A stretch of 64,000 nt of DNA from Porodaedalea pini. Its lineage: Eukaryota > Basidiomycota > Agaricomycetes > Hymenochaetales > Hymenochaetaceae. Shown piece by piece: positions 21,819 to 34,745 of this stretch (the stretch's first letter is position 1; every line of letters begins with the position of its first letter). The stretch lies in contig NBAY01000011.1 of the NCBI GenBank assembly GCA_002794775.1, positions 558,001 to 622,000 of the forward strand, written 5' to 3'. Below the pieces are notes generated by a model that made no database searches, was not told the origin of the DNA, and was given only the letters and a program-made list of their open reading frames with translations. The position numbers were made by a program, and so were the translations under genes.

Positions 21819-24060
21819 TTATGGCTTCTCATCTACAGTTCCATTTGAGTCTGACGGACTTGTGGGGTCCTCCACAGTCTTCACTGGACCCTTGAACCAA
21901 TGGCGTGCAGAAAGCACCCAATGAAGTCCAGCGTAGATGAAGACACCCATGATAATCACAACAGCGTAGTCTTCATTGCAATATTGGACACAAATTTTAT
22001 GTCAGCAACGTAACTTCAGGAGCAACAGGGGGTAGAGACACGCACTCATGTCCTCAGCATTTACAACCTGGCCAGATGGGAAGAGAAGAAGCACGACAAT
22101 AAAGGCCACCCAAGCAACGGCGATGCAGCCGAGTGGAGTGCTCCAGCGCCCGAGGCTGAAGGGTCCAGGCACGAGCCTCCCTCGACCCGAGGTGATGCGC
22201 AGAAATATAGGCGTTGCGTAAGAGGTGTACAAGCCAATGACGGCCATTCTGTAAATGTTCAAGGATATAGTTAGTAAGTCGGGCACCGTGAGCCGACAAG
22301 ACATAGACAACAAACCCAGCGAGAGACGAGAGCGCTGCCTCAGAGAACCCGAGCAAGCCACAAACGCCAGCGACGCTCACGACGAGCCAAACAGCTAGGA
22401 CGGGCGTTTGCGTCCGCTTATTTATACGGCGCCAGTAGCGAGAACCAGGCAGTGCACCATCGCGGGCAAAGGCAAAGACTACACGAGACGCATCGACAGT
22501 CTGAGCCGCACCCGTCACAAACTTATTCGCATCCAGGTTAGCCCATCCTTGATTAGTAACATAAGAAGCGAAAGGGAGAGACGTGCCTGCACGACAATAA
22601 TCAGCGCCCATACGGTGAGCATACCTTTCTTCCCAAGGACGTCGAGAAAGAGTTGCCCCATCGGCAAAGCCAGTTCAGTTTCAAGCAGCGCCGGCACAGA
22701 CACAAGAGCGAAAGACGCTGCAATGAGGGTAAGCCAGCCAAGAGCAGCGGTTGCGCCAACGCCGACGAGAATAGCGAGCGGTGCGGCCCGCGCAGCATTC
22801 GTGGTTTCTTCGCTGATATGCGCAGCAGAGTCATCTATAAATAGCTTGAGAAAAATCAGACAACATATGGTAATATCAGTGCGTACAGCCAGTGAGAGTC
22901 CACATGGGAGCAGTGAATGCCAAGAGGAAAGCCCAACCATCTGTGTACAGATAGAGGTAGGTAGTGGATGACGTTCACACAAATTAGAGTGATCGTAGAT
23001 GCTTACTGTTAGCCCATCCCGTATTATTCTCAAACATGGTGAACGCATCGTGCGTGGAAACCCTATTGTCACCCGAGCACACATAAAGAGCAATGATGGC
23101 GCCCACAGTCGTACCAACTACAATTGCATAAGCAATATGGTTTGCGTATGGATTTGGAAGCATACCATTAACAAGAACATAAAATAAGTTCAGCCTGGCT
23201 AGAATGCTAGTTGCAGCCGAGCACACGATTCCGTGAACAAAAAGAATTGCGAGAAGAATGCCGAACGTTGGACCGTTTCCGAGGTTGATGGCGCCGTTAG
23301 AACTGACAGCAAGAGCAGTAGTTATCATCTGCGCACTTTGACAAGAAAATTAGCTTCATGGCCTGTCGACAACCCACAACAGATTCAGGGAGCAAAACAA
23401 GGAGATTCTATCAACGTACCATGTGAAGTCTATGGAGCAAACGAGAGTTACCTGGCCTGTAACGTTCGCCCAACCTGTGATCCAGCTCGCAAGCGCAGAC
23501 CATTTCGGCGGTGCGAGCTTAGCTGAGAAGTAATACAGGCCAGCACTTGTCCTGTTCAAATCATGAGTAGACAATCACAGTCTAACGAGAGGAAGACGTA
23601 CGGCATTGAGGATGCAAGCTCCGCCATAGACCTGTTCAAGAGTATCAATAAGTAGTTACAGTCTAACGGGAGGACTCGGAGAGGGCGTACGCTGCAATCG
23701 GCATAACAAAGAGACTGGGGATGAGCCAGCCGAAGACCATGCCGACGTGACCGCCTGAGACGAGCGGGAAGGAGAGCGTCGACGAGACGGACGCTATCAC
23801 GCCCATAATCGAGAATGCGAACGCAATTGTCTCGATGAGCTGCCATGGTACATGAGCAATTGCAAGTCAGCCATCTGAAACACCGACATGGTGGGGTTCA
23901 GACGCACGGAAAACTCGCGCCTGAACTCGGCCCTGTAGCCCAGTTCAGCGAGTAGCTTGTTATCTGTAGTGTGCAAGGCATCGAGCTCGAAAACCTCGCT
24001 CTTTTGATGGCGTACGACCTCTGTGGACACGCTGACGTCTTCCTTCGCACCTTTCGGCAT
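21819..24060 (-). CDS. Amino acid / GABA permease, APC superfamily
   Basis: Proton-coupled amino-acid transporter of the fungal UGA4-like group, plasma or vacuolar membrane, 12 helices. Eleven exons (24060-23908, 23839-23691, 23631-23602, 23551-23420, 23335-23166, 23117-23007, 22940-22887, 22834-22587, 22521-22316, 22248-22046, 21970-21819) give 535 residues. Seen: LLAELGYRAEFRREFS before helix 1, FAFSIMGVIASVSS, MAELASSMPTSAGLYYFSA, WITGWANVTGQ, GYDSAAHISEET (the family signature, split by an intron) and SRVVFAFARDGALPGS. The intron at 22586-22522 starts with GC instead of GT. The N-terminus has no ATG above 24060 in frame. Substrate cannot be fixed from sequence; GABA or choline-like amines are the usual ones. 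Confidence 0.92.
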
Positions 24061-25427
24061 CCCGCAAGTTCGAAGACCTAAGAACAAGGTCGATGCAGAC
24101 AAGATACCAAATGAACGACGCCTCCAAATGTAGAGAGATGGCACTGGAGTGTTTCGAAGCCCAGATCAAGCTGGGCGGCCAAAGAAAGACCAGAATCGGA
24201 TAGTCATTCAATATCCCACCGTCATACTGAGCTTATTTTGGGTGGTGATTTAAATGATGGGATGAAATATTCCCATCACCAACTGTAAACTCGTGAGTGA
24301 GAAAGCTGCCGAAGAAGCCAATTACTTGAAGTGTTACGGCACTGATAAGGCTGAGAAAGGTCAAAAGCCGTTTGTTACGTTTGAATCTGCAACCCTCGAA
24401 GCCCGTATGTTGAGACTAGCATTCCGTCTGAAAGACAAGCAAAATACTGCATCGCAGGTAAAATTCACCTAGGGCTTTTCCAGCGTGCGCCCACGAAGCG
24501 CGCTAGCCAAGTCAAGGCTCACAGATAGCCTTTTGCAGTGCCTTGTCGCTGAATAAGAATTAAGATGATAGCCAGTAAAGGCCCGGACAAGTCACCGTGC
24601 ATCCATCAGCGACTCGAAATAGTTTGGCAAAATACAAGACGCAAAAGGGCAATCACCGATTTGTTGCTCTAAAACAGCGGGGACGTACGACAGACATTAA
24701 TTGGTATAATCGCATCCGTAACGAGTAGAAGAGAGGTCAATAGATCAAGATTCATCAATATTCTAGCAAGCTGCCAAAGTCCTCATTCAACAAGCGCCCG
24801 TGGAACGCGTATAGCACGTGGCCGGCCATAGCCGGCTGAAGCTTGTCTCAACTTGAGGTTGATGACTCCAGATGAGGTCCTCTGAGTCCTTATCACACTT
24901 GCCAGCACATACGGTACACAGGCAACGTCGATTAGCTTTAATATCGACCAAGAGCAACTGTACAGGAGCGAGGAAGACTGAGGTGGGTTTCAAGGGACCT
25001 TCCTTTTTGTCTGAATCTGCGCGAGGAGTACTCTGCTGGCGACTACTGAATGAGTAGAATCTAAGAATCATCGGTACAGCTCGACATCTCGCTTCGCTGC
25101 TGAGATATCTACTTCTACAAGCAATAGCAAATTGGTTCTGCTTAGCGCTGAGTCGGATTTTTTCTCCGCTTAAGCGCCCAAGGAAGCGTCGTTGAGCGCC
25201 TATCAGTGCCACCATTCCCGGGTCCTAGCATTTGCTTTTCCAAGGCAAGTGCTTACACAGTTCAATACAGTATAGTTTGAAATGTCAGAAAGAAAATTTA
25301 TCGTCAGGCTCACCAAACTCCATTCAGGACCTTTTTTTACAAAAGCGGTGCTTAAATTTTGCCTCCGGACAGATAAAACGAGGCTGTGCGATATGGATTT
25401 TTCTGTGCGTTCTTCTCACAGCCCTTC
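24061..25427. other. Divergent intergenic region, about 1.4 kb
   Basis: Lies between the permease (minus) and the amidohydrolase (plus) and must contain both promoters. A GATAAG core (GATA-factor type) occurs near 24342-24347 on the permease side, where nitrogen control would make sense, but one 6-base match is weak. One doubtful minus-strand frame (24787-25215) is listed separately. Confidence 0.4.
24787..25215 (-). CDS. Doubtful ORF, 142 aa
   Basis: Uninterrupted frame with true ATG at 25215. Arg/Ser-rich, with a Cys-cluster (CLCTVCAGKC) near residue 97. No family recognised, no splice sites needed, no TATA box seen. Long chance frames of this size occur in intergenic DNA, so I keep it only as a candidate. 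Confidence 0.22.
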   Translation of the reverse strand: MVALIGAQRRFLGRLSGEKIRLSAKQNQFAIACRSRYLSSEARCRAVPMILRFYSFSSRQQSTPRADSDKKEGPLKPTSVFLAPVQLLLVDIKANRRCLCTVCAGKCDKDSEDLIWSHQPQVETSFSRLWPATCYTRSTGAC

Positions 25428-28179
25428 ATGTCTCAGCCTAACTTGCGCCGCAAGTCCCCAAGAGTTCTGCACGCCAAGGAAGCTCCTGAGCAGCTTTCAG
25501 CTCCTCTTGAATCGTCTGCAAAGCCTAAGTACCCGCTCGGATGTGCTGCTTCAAGTTTTGTCAAACTCTTGGCTGGGTCTGCTTTTCTTGCCATTTTCTC
25601 ACTGCTATATACCAGTTCAAATGGCACGGAACTGCTTCCGAGCTCTTATGCCCTCTGCTCACCAAGTGCTCGAGCTGTCTATACAGTCGATAACGACAAC
25701 ACCAATGTGCAGTGTCTTGTCATCCATGACTCGAGGATCCTCGATACTGGCTCGCTTGGTAAGTGATCAAAGTAAATTGTCATATTATAGGCCTTCGAGC
25801 AACTGAATCGATCAGATGAAGTAAAAAGTCGTTGGGCCTCCAGGCAGAACTCGACTTTTAGTCAAGACTCCCAAACTGCCTTTCAGATACCTCTTAGTAT
25901 ACGATTTCTCCCTCCCAACGCCATCGTGGTCCCGGGGATGAGCGGTGAGTTTACCGCAGTTAGGATGCAGCAGCTGACCCTGAAGCAACGAAATGTAGAT
26001 TCTCATGGGCATACCCTTGAATACGGCGCAAGCAAATTGCTGCCACTAGAAGGTTCCAAAGACAGCCCAGGTTAGCGTCCCGCTTGCCGTCGGTCATATG
26101 CGCGGCTCATAACTTCGCCATCATCAGCGGTCGTTATTCGAGTCAGAAATTACATTCTCGCTCATTCCGATATCCTGGACGATTCTTCAAGGTTTATCGA
26201 GGGCTGGGGCTGGGATCACACGGCGTGGCCTGTAGAGAAGTTCCCCTCATATGTAAGGATGTGAAATCACTGAGTCAGTGCATCTAGCTAAATATTTCCC
26301 CAGAAAGAGCTTGAGGCAGACCCCATTGTCCGAGGACGTCCGATCATCCTTCAGAGTAAAGATGGACATGCTCAATGGGTTTCTGAGGTCATTCTTCAAC
26401 GAATGCTTCCCCTTCCAGGTAACATCGATGGCGGAATCATTTTGCGAGATGAAAAAGGGAACCCTACAGGTAATGCAACGGGAGAGGAAGTTTTGTGCAA
26501 TTGCCTGATCAACAACTAGGAGTCTTCCTGGACAAGGCTCAGGATCTAGTCAAAAGACCGCCCCTCACTGACGCGGACAGGATGCAACGTTTCGATCATG
26601 CTGTCAAAGACGCGCTTTCCAAGGGTCTCACGTCCTTTCATGACGCCGGTTTCGATCCTGCATCGCTTGAGTTTTTCAAGAGGTAACAAAACCCTTTGAT
26701 TATGCGCATCGAACTCGTTCTTGTGGCTGAAATCGTACCCTCATGCAGGCAGTCTGGGCTTGGGAAACTACCTGTTTGTCCTTCGTTCAGTGTAATCTTC
26801 AGACATCAGCTAAACCATTCTTAGGTCCGAATATATGGGATGACATATTTCAACGAGAACGCAGAGTATTGGGGCGACAAGGCAAAGAAAATCATCAACC
26901 AGAATAGACTGACCGCGCGCAGTGTGAAAATGTTTGCAGACGGTAGGTTGTGCAACTACTTCACAGCTGCCTTTCGGTATCTTGAATAGATACAACTATT
27001 TCTACAGGTGCGCTTAGATCGGGTGGAGCGGCGGTAAGTACCATCTACTGTATTTCGCACTAAGGATGCTTCTAACTGTGCCCTTGTTGAATAGCTATTT
27101 GAACCCTATGCGGATAATCCAGAAACAAGTGGTTTTATGCGTATTGACCCCGATATATTGTACCAATTTGTTCCGAAGTTCTTGAGGGATGGATGGCAGG
27201 TGGTGAGTATATGTCCCTTATCTCTACAGTTGTACTGAGCTAGAACATCAGAACATTCACGCTATTGGTGATCGAGCAAATTCTATCGTCCTCGATGTCA
27301 TCGAATCGGCTTTGGAAAATGACCTGAATGGAGTCAACGGCACTTCCGTACGCCCGCGCATTGAGCATGCTCAAATCATACGGCCTGAGGATGCTCTGCG
27401 GCTTGCTAAGCTTGGAGGTCAGTCATCCTCACCACTGATGCCCGAAGTTTCATGTCTAAACGGATCATCTCACAAATAATCAGTCATCGCGAGTGTTCAA
27501 CCTACTCACGTGTAAGTGGCTCTTCTTCTGACCTTTCTTGCCTTCCCTAATTTCGCTTCCATAGCGTGAGTGACATGTGGTATGCGCAGGACCGCCTGGT
27601 ACGTCCTGCTGTCTGAGACCGCTCGGTAGCCTATTTCACTGATGCGCGTTACGCCGTAAAAGGGCTCTGAACGTGTTAAGAATCTCTATGCCTTCCGAAC
27701 AATCATCGATGCGGGTGCACGCATTACACTAGGGTCGGACTTCCCGGTCGAGGACATGAACCCGCTCGCGGGCTTCCAAGCTGCAATAACTCGACTATCA
27801 TCTGACGGGCGCTCGCCTCACGGACCGGGCGGATGGTACTTAATACTTAAGGTCTCAATAGCAGAAGGCATTAAATGTACATTCTTTTGACAGGTTCCCC
27901 GAACAGCGTCTAACGCGTGCCGAGGCGCTAAGAGGTGGGACTGCGACCTTGCCTCATTAGCATGATTTTTAACTCATGAGGCATGGTCTTCCAGGCTTCA
28001 CGATCGATCCAGCGTATGCATCGTTCTCTGAGAAGGACCTCGGCTCGCTCGAAGCCGGAAAACTCGCAGACTACGTCGTACTCTCACAGGACATCATGAC
28101 TGTCGCGATAGACAAGATAATAGATACGAAGGTCCTTGCGACTGTGCTTGACGGGAGGCCGGCGTTTGGAACCATATAA
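25428..28179 (+). CDS. Amidohydrolase family 3 enzyme with N-terminal membrane anchor
   Basis: Metal-dependent hydrolase related to bacterial YtcJ and N-substituted formamide deformylase; substrate unknown. I resolve 16 exons from 25428-25758 to 27995-28179, all in phase, 629 residues. Seen: a positively charged N-terminus (NLRRKS), one hydrophobic helix near residues 44-64 that would anchor it as a type II membrane protein, then the enzyme: VVPGMSDSHGHTLEYG (metal-binding HxH), ILQSKDGHAQWVS, HAIGDRANSIVLD, RIEHAQIIRPEDA, SVQPTHVVSDMW, TLGSDFPVEDMNPL (metal Asp) and the closing LEAGKLADYVVLS. Several exons are under 45 nt. The ATG at 25428 is the only one in the frame. Confidence 0.88.
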
Positions 28180-28598
28180 AGTCCCTTCCCCCTAAATCAC
28201 GGTGGGGTATTGGAAGGGTTGCTTAAGTAGGGACAGAGTGGCAGTTTGTAGTTGTTTCTGATGGATTGCTCGGATTTCATGTGGACGTTTGGTGGAGTGC
28301 TTGAATATCCTCGGAATAATTCTGTCTGCCCTGGTTGTTGGCCACCGGCGCGTATTCACTTTGCGTGCTTGGGCTCCTTCGAGGACAAAAGAGGGTGATC
28401 CAACACATTCCACTAGGTCTTGCTTTCTTATCTCTATACATGTAGTCTATGAGATTGGGAGTTTGTAAATCTGTTTCGTGCGTTTGTGAAGTTCGGTGAT
28501 TTTTTTGGCGGCTACGATGCACGGTCACGTGGTTTCCCATTGTGAGGCACGCGATCGTCGCGTCGCGGCTTCAAACTTCGACACTGACGACGACATCA
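28180..28598. other. Intergenic, 419 bp
   Basis: 3' flank of the amidohydrolase and promoter of RDH54. Minus-strand open frames here (28192-28540) show no domain and are taken as chance. Confidence 0.45.
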
Positions 28599-31500
28599 AT
28601 GCCCGCATTTCAGAGCCTCGTCCAGGCCGGTCAAAAGCGACCACATGAATCAAGCTCTGACTCTGGAAACCTCGAGAATCGAAAACGCCAATCCCTAGGA
28701 CTCGTAGTCGGCGACACAGACGGGACGAGCATCGCGGACGACCCGACGAAGGCTGGCGAGCAGCACTGGTTAGTACAGTGGTGAGTCACTCGTGCTCTAG
28801 TAAATTGTAGAGTAAACATGCGAATCTTCTTTCTCAGGAGGTTACCTCAGTACAAGAAGCATAAGACGTGGGATGGGGATGGTGTTCTCGTGTTGTTTGG
28901 TGGAAAGGGAATTTTGTACAATATGGACGGTACAGTGTATGTCACTGCTAATACATGTTTCTTCCTGCATAGCTGACTCTTTTCTAAGAATTGCATCAGG
29001 GAAGCCCAACCCCGACGGTGCATGTATCGGTACAATTCTTTTTCTAGGAGGCAAAGAGACGGAGATCGACTGCGCACTACCGAAGGCAGACTTCACGTCA
29101 GGAAGGGTCTTTGGAAAAGGAACTTTCGGTTTCTCCGCGGAGGAAATTGATACTAAACCAGCACATATGAGCGCACCGAGCTTAAAGAAGAAGTTTGCTG
29201 TTCCTTTGAAGCCGGTCTCAGTGAACGCGCCTCTTCAGGAGCCACAATGCCATGACAGTTCAGAATTCTCGCGAAGGAAAGGGATAGATCTCCAGCCCGT
29301 AGGCCTACTCCAACAGGGAGATAGAGAGGAACCTGTACCTTCTGGACTTACTACATACTGGTCAGCTCACTGGTACGTTCAAAGCTTTGGCCTATGTATG
29401 CTTTTCAATGGAATGGGATTCATGACTACCCAGGCGTAAGCCACAAGGAAAGAAGTACAAGACCTGGGATGGTGATTCGTACATTGTTGCCACTGGGGTG
29501 AAACTTACTATGATTTCTGACGACGGCAAATTGTATTATATCTCGTTCTTTAGTCCGAGTTTTTGCTAATTCTGACGCAGGATGGGCTCGACGAAGTGGA
29601 AGGGCGGATGTTTGCAAGAAGGCACTGTCGTTCACATATCCTCGAAGACAGTCGAGCTGGAGAATCAGGTGGAAGCACACGCTGTACCAAACATCATCGG
29701 TACCGTACCTCCTGACGGCCCGTATTGCGAAGAGAGCAATGATTTAGAGACTCCTGTTATCGACGAGGCCTATCTGGAGGTCGGCGCACATAAGACGACA
29801 TCTCTCACGTTCGCGGCAAAAGAGAATATTAGCTGTCAAGATACATCAGCTTTATATTCGGAGTCTGAAGCAACGCACAAGAAGTTCGTTGTACCGACCA
29901 ATTTCTATGGTAAGGCAGTCCCGAAACCAAAAGCTCCCGGACCCTTGTGAGTAATCGTGGAACTCTCCGTGTTCATGTAGCAAGGCTTATCTCCTCACAA
30001 GACACGATCCGAACGCCGAAGGCGCTGTTGTGATGAAAGAGCCGACGAAGGAACATCAAAAGAAATTCAACCTAAAGTACGGACATTTGCAGCTTTTACA
30101 GTGATGTTGAGCTGACTCGTGTCTAGGGACCGGCCTGTAGTTCCTGTTGTCATAGATCCTATTTTAGCCAGACATTTGCGTCCTCATCAGAAAGAGGGTG
30201 AGCTTCTCGAACTTAATGTATTTTATACATTTTATACACACGATTTTAATTCTGATTGTCGAAAGGCGTCAAGTTTATGTACGAATGCGTCATGGGACTT
30301 CGAAAGCACGAGGGGCAGGGTTGTATCCTCGCAGATGAAATGTGAGCAGCACAGTTTCTATGATGAGAACAGCCCTCGAATCATGTATAATGACAGGGGT
30401 ATGGGCAAAACTCTGCAGACCATAGCGCTAGTTTGGACTCTTCTTAGTGAGTGCTAGATGCTGTATAGCTTCCTTTTTCTTATTGTATTCTGCAGAGCAA
30501 AATTGCTATGCTGGAAGCCCAGCAGTCGGGAAAGCCTTAATCGTTTGTCCTGTCTCGTTAGTTGCCGTATGTTTCACCTTCTACTATCAGGAATGCATAT
30601 CGTTGCTAATCAATCTTTGGCTATAGAACTGGAAGAAAGAGTTTCATAAGTGGTGCGCTGGGTAGAACCTTCAAGCGCGAATAAGCCTGACATTAATTCT
30701 CAAGGCTTGGTAAAGATCGAGTTGGCGTATTCATTGGAGACAAGGACAAGACTACCATAAAACAATTCATAAACACGTGAGCGTTATTTTTCAAGTGATA
30801 ATCGTTAATTGACTTCGCCTATTTCAGGAAGATACATCAAGTCCTGATTATAGGCTACGAAAGGCTTCGTTCGATTATGTGCGTTATGACATTGCTGTAC
30901 TTAAGCAGCAACTGACTGCTCTATACACAAAGCTCTGAACTGAGTTATTGCGTGTAAATTTATTGTCAACACACGGTATCCAGCAAACTAACAACCCTCG
31001 CTTTCAGCCCGCCTATAAGTCTCATCATCTGTGATGAGGGCCATCGCCTGAAGTCAGCTAACAATAAGACATCTGCGATGTTCGAGGCTTTGCGGACTCC
31101 TCGCAGAATCATCCTTTCTGGGACGCCCATTCAAAATGACCTCTCGGAGTTTCACGCCATGGCAGACTTTTGTAATCCCGGACTCCTGGACGACTATTCG
31201 ACCTTCCGAAAAGTATTCGAGACCCCGATCTTGAAGAGCAGGACACCGGGCTGCTCGGCCAAAGCACTTGAAATGGGGGAGGCTCGGCATGCTCAGGTTG
31301 GTGACATAGTTGGTTTGTTCATTGATTTGCTAAAGGCATGCCGTCAGCTTCAAACTGTTGCGCGTAGCTTTGTACTCCGCAGGGATGCTACCATACTCAC
31401 AAATTACTTGCCGCCTAAACGCGAGTGTTCTTTTCATCATTATCAAGTAATTGCCGCATTCTAATGTTTTGTGAGCAGACGAATATGTTGTCTTCGTAAC

Positions 31501-33345
31501 TCCGTCGTCACTCCAAAAGAACATGTTCATCAAGATCTTGCAACCCGACACTCTGTCTTCTCTCCTCCGCGGTTCCATGGCACGCTCATTGGCTATGATC
31601 CAGCGTCTCACAAAACTTAGCAACAGCCCGATTCTGTTGAAGGCTGCTCTCGAGAAAGGCAAAGACAATGCTGGCACGGACACCCATGAACCGTTCGATG
31701 ACGCTATAAAGCTGCTACCTGATAATGCCCGACAGCAGGACGTAGAATTAAGCGGTGAGTACTCTGTCATGAAGAAATCAAGTCATGAGGTTTCTCAAAT
31801 ACTCCATAGGAAAATTGCATGCTTTGTCCAAACTCCTTTCATACTTGCGCAAGGTGTGTGGGCAGCTTTCTCCACTTTCTGGTAACTGACGGTATCATTC
31901 TCTAGGAAACGGAAGAGAAATGCATTCTGGTCTCGCATTACACCTCAACACTTAACGTCATCGAAGAGTTTTGCAAGAAGAAGAGCTATACTTTTCTGCG
32001 TCTGGACGGGTAATACTTTTGCTATTTTTTTAAAAGCCCTCAGCTTGCTAATTGATTCGAGCAGGCAAACACCTGTTGCAAAGCGTCAGGAATACGTCGA
32101 CAGATTTAACAAGGCCCCACAACCAGGAGCATGTAAGCCATTAACACTAATTCTAGTCCTAACTTTCTAAAATATATGGTGTGAAGTCCTTTTCTTGCTG
32201 AGTGCGAAGGCGGGTGGAGTCGGCTTGAATCTGATCGGAGCTTCGCGCTTGTGCCTCATAGACAGCGACTGGAATCCAAGGTACAATGATTGTCTCTAGT
32301 CAAAATATATATCTAACTCTTAGCCCCAGTCATGATCTGCAGTCTATGGCACGCATTCACCGGTGTGTGACTTCGTTAAAATGACTTCCTAATATACTGA
32401 CTGTGTCTCCTTCAGCGATGGTCAAAAGCGACCAGTTTTTATATATCGCCTCTTGACAGCAGGCACTATCGATGGTTCGTCCTTTTCGTTATGAAATTGA
32501 AAGCAGCTCTCTGACATCACGTAGAAAAAATATACCAGCGTCAAGTCACAAAGCTGGCCTTGAGTGATTGTGAGTGCTTGTGAACTCAGAAGCAAATAAA
32601 ATCTAATGTATCTTTTGCATCTAGCTTTGATGGGAAAAGTAAGCAACTTTCGAGAATGTACGTGAATTGCGCCATGTAACTGACGTGATCGCAAGGGCGC
32701 CTCAGATGGCGGAAAGTCAAAATCCGATTCCTTCACTCATAAAGAAGTTAGTCCTCGTTAAATTCAAGGTGTCAATGATCTCAACTCGAGAATAACATCT
32801 CAAACAGCTTCGTGATCTCTTCACTTTCCACCATCAAACTAGCTGCCATACACACGAGCTTATCGGATGCCCTTGCATACACGGAAAAGAGGAAGGATTG
32901 GGGTCTGATGATTTAATGCTCGATGGTGCTCCTCTCTCCGACTCGGGCGCTGAAGAAAGCGATGGTGAAGGTCACCCGCAAGAACCTGGTTTCCGCAAAG
33001 CTTCCCTCCACAAGCCCGACGACTTTGCAAAGATGGACAAAGCGGTTCGTTTACCCCTTTCCGTGTTTGAGTCAACACATCCTTGATGCTTATCTCTTTT
33101 AGTTCGCGAAGAAAAAAAAGGCAGCACTGGCCTCCCTCGGTGAATGGAAGCATATAAATTGCGTTGATGCTTCCGGGAAGGCAGCGATACTTGACGAAGC
33201 GCTGCGGAGCATCGCTTACACGTCTTCCGAGTCTGAGCATAGCGCAGATCTTGCGCGCGTCGTCGCAAGTCATTCCTTACCCGATGATATTCCGGGAGGG
33301 TCAATCTGCTTTCTCTTTGAAAAATCCTCAGAAAAGTCCGGCTAA
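28599..33345 (+). CDS. RDH54: Rdh54/Tid1 (RAD54B-type) SNF2 DNA translocase
   Basis: Nuclear dsDNA translocase that works with Rad51/Dmc1 in homologous recombination. Intron-dense; starts at the ATG at 28599 (MPAFQSLV) and ends with TAA at 33343-33345. N-terminal part carries two copies of a DUF2439-like motif ([14 protein letters not shown] from 28838 and [14 protein letters not shown] from 29434). Helicase motifs seen in order: [28 protein letters not shown], split by an intron; Ia [87 protein letters not shown]. The tail has [13 protein letters not shown], typical of RAD54B rather than RAD54. The intron at 31421-31478 seems to use a GC donor. Individual exon borders in the middle were not all fixed. 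Confidence 0.92.
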
Positions 33346-33702
33346 AACTTGAAGTCCTTTCATATTCATTCTCTGTAAACCTCGCTTGTGTTCTAGTTGT
33401 CATTGTGCTCTGCACTGTGGTATCTTTTCATTGAACGCTGTACTACGCAAGTTTTTATCAACCATATAGAATTTGTAGAATATACTCCATCGTTTACCCT
33501 CATGCATGTAGTTACAAGTCAAGCATACTCATATATAGTGATTGCAATACAAAGGTTTAATTACCTGATATAATGTTACCTTCTTGAGAGCCGTTTCCAA
33601 ACCAAGAGTGTCCGAGTCAGCTACTAGTACTAGTACTGCCCATTTGAAGGATCGACGCGGCGCTCGTGTCTACTTCATCGCAACAACTTAAATCTTACGA
33701 CG
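33346..33702. other. Intergenic, 357 bp
   Basis: AT-rich gap between RDH54 and RPR2. It contains a small ACTAGT repeat near 33630; no other structure seen. Confidence 0.45.
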
Positions 33703-34663
33703 ATGGCCAAGAAAAATAAGGATGACACTCCGAATCCAAACAGCGTCCCGAACAGAGATATAATCCAACGCTTAAACTTTCTTTACCAGGCGAGTTCTTA
33801 CCTGAACGGAATAGGCGCAGCGCATGTTCAGGCAGACCCCTCGAATGTCACTGCTCGGCCGACAAAGGAGAACGAACCCTTATCGGAATGCGAGGCTTCC
33901 GCAAACATGGGAAATGGAAAGGAGGAAGTGGATGAAGGCATCGAAGAGAAAGACTTGAGAAGTAGTAACACGCGAAAGCGGCCAGGAAAGCGGAAGGCGA
34001 CGGCTCACGATCTGGCTCGGAGCTACGTGAAGTCCATGAAAATTATTGGCCAGAAGACAAACGTGAAGATGTGAGTCAATACCGGATGTCTTTTTTCCTC
34101 GCAGGGTTTAACATGTCTTTCATCTCGCGCTCGTCTTCGGTAGGGATCCATCGGTTAAGCGTACCATATGCAAGGGCTGCAACACGCTCCTGATGCCCGG
34201 CGTGACAGCAAAGGTCCGAGTGAAACGTGTGTATCATGCCTTTCATATGATTTCGCTTTGTTATTGCTTTGCCATTCTCATTCTCGGCGCCCTTTTAGCT
34301 CTGCCATCTCATGGCCATGCAGTCAACTACACGTGCTTGAATTGTTCTTTCTCGCGTCGCATCCCTGCTCCTCCCACAACAGAGCAGGCATACCGACCAT
34401 CCCCTGCTCAACCAGACAAGGAGCCGGTTCAGTCGCCTCAAAACATGGATGTTGATCCAATCGACGCATTTCTGGACACTGTAAAAGCGGAAGTATCTAC
34501 CGGGACAGCGGAAAACGTAAAGGAATTGAAGCCACGAAGCCAGAAACGGAAGAAAAGGCCTATCAAGCCTCACCCTTTGCCATTCTTTGCGAAAGCGGAA
34601 CACATTTTATTTGTCGGAAATGACCGCGTTGATCGAAACCTCGAGGACAGCGAATTAATGTGA
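33703..34663 (+). CDS. RPR2: RNase P protein subunit Rpr2/Rpp21
   Basis: Subunit of nuclear RNase P, which removes 5' leaders from pre-tRNA. Three exons: 33703-34070, 34144-34226, 34323-34663, 263 residues. Seen: N-terminal helix DIIQRLNFLYQASSYLNG, a conserved basic helix ending DLARSYVKSMKIIGQKTNVKMD, then a four-cysteine zinc ribbon: ICKGCNTLLMPG and, across the second intron, YTCLNCSFSRRIPAPP. The C-terminal extension is basic (SQKRKKRPIKPHPLPFF) as in other fungal Rpr2 proteins. The stop lies 82 bases from the end of the convergent magnesium-chelatase-like gene. Confidence 0.9.
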
Positions 34664-34745
34664 GGCCAGGGGGTAAAAATTGATAGAGTCCGGACAAACT
34701 CTGGAACTACTCTCGGAAACAAGTTGTTCCCATCCAAATTATGGG

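Noticed and set aside
24342..24347. GATAAG as a nitrogen-regulatory site for the permease.
   Set aside because: Single six-base match in a 1.4-kb region, no pairing with a second site; not enough to call.
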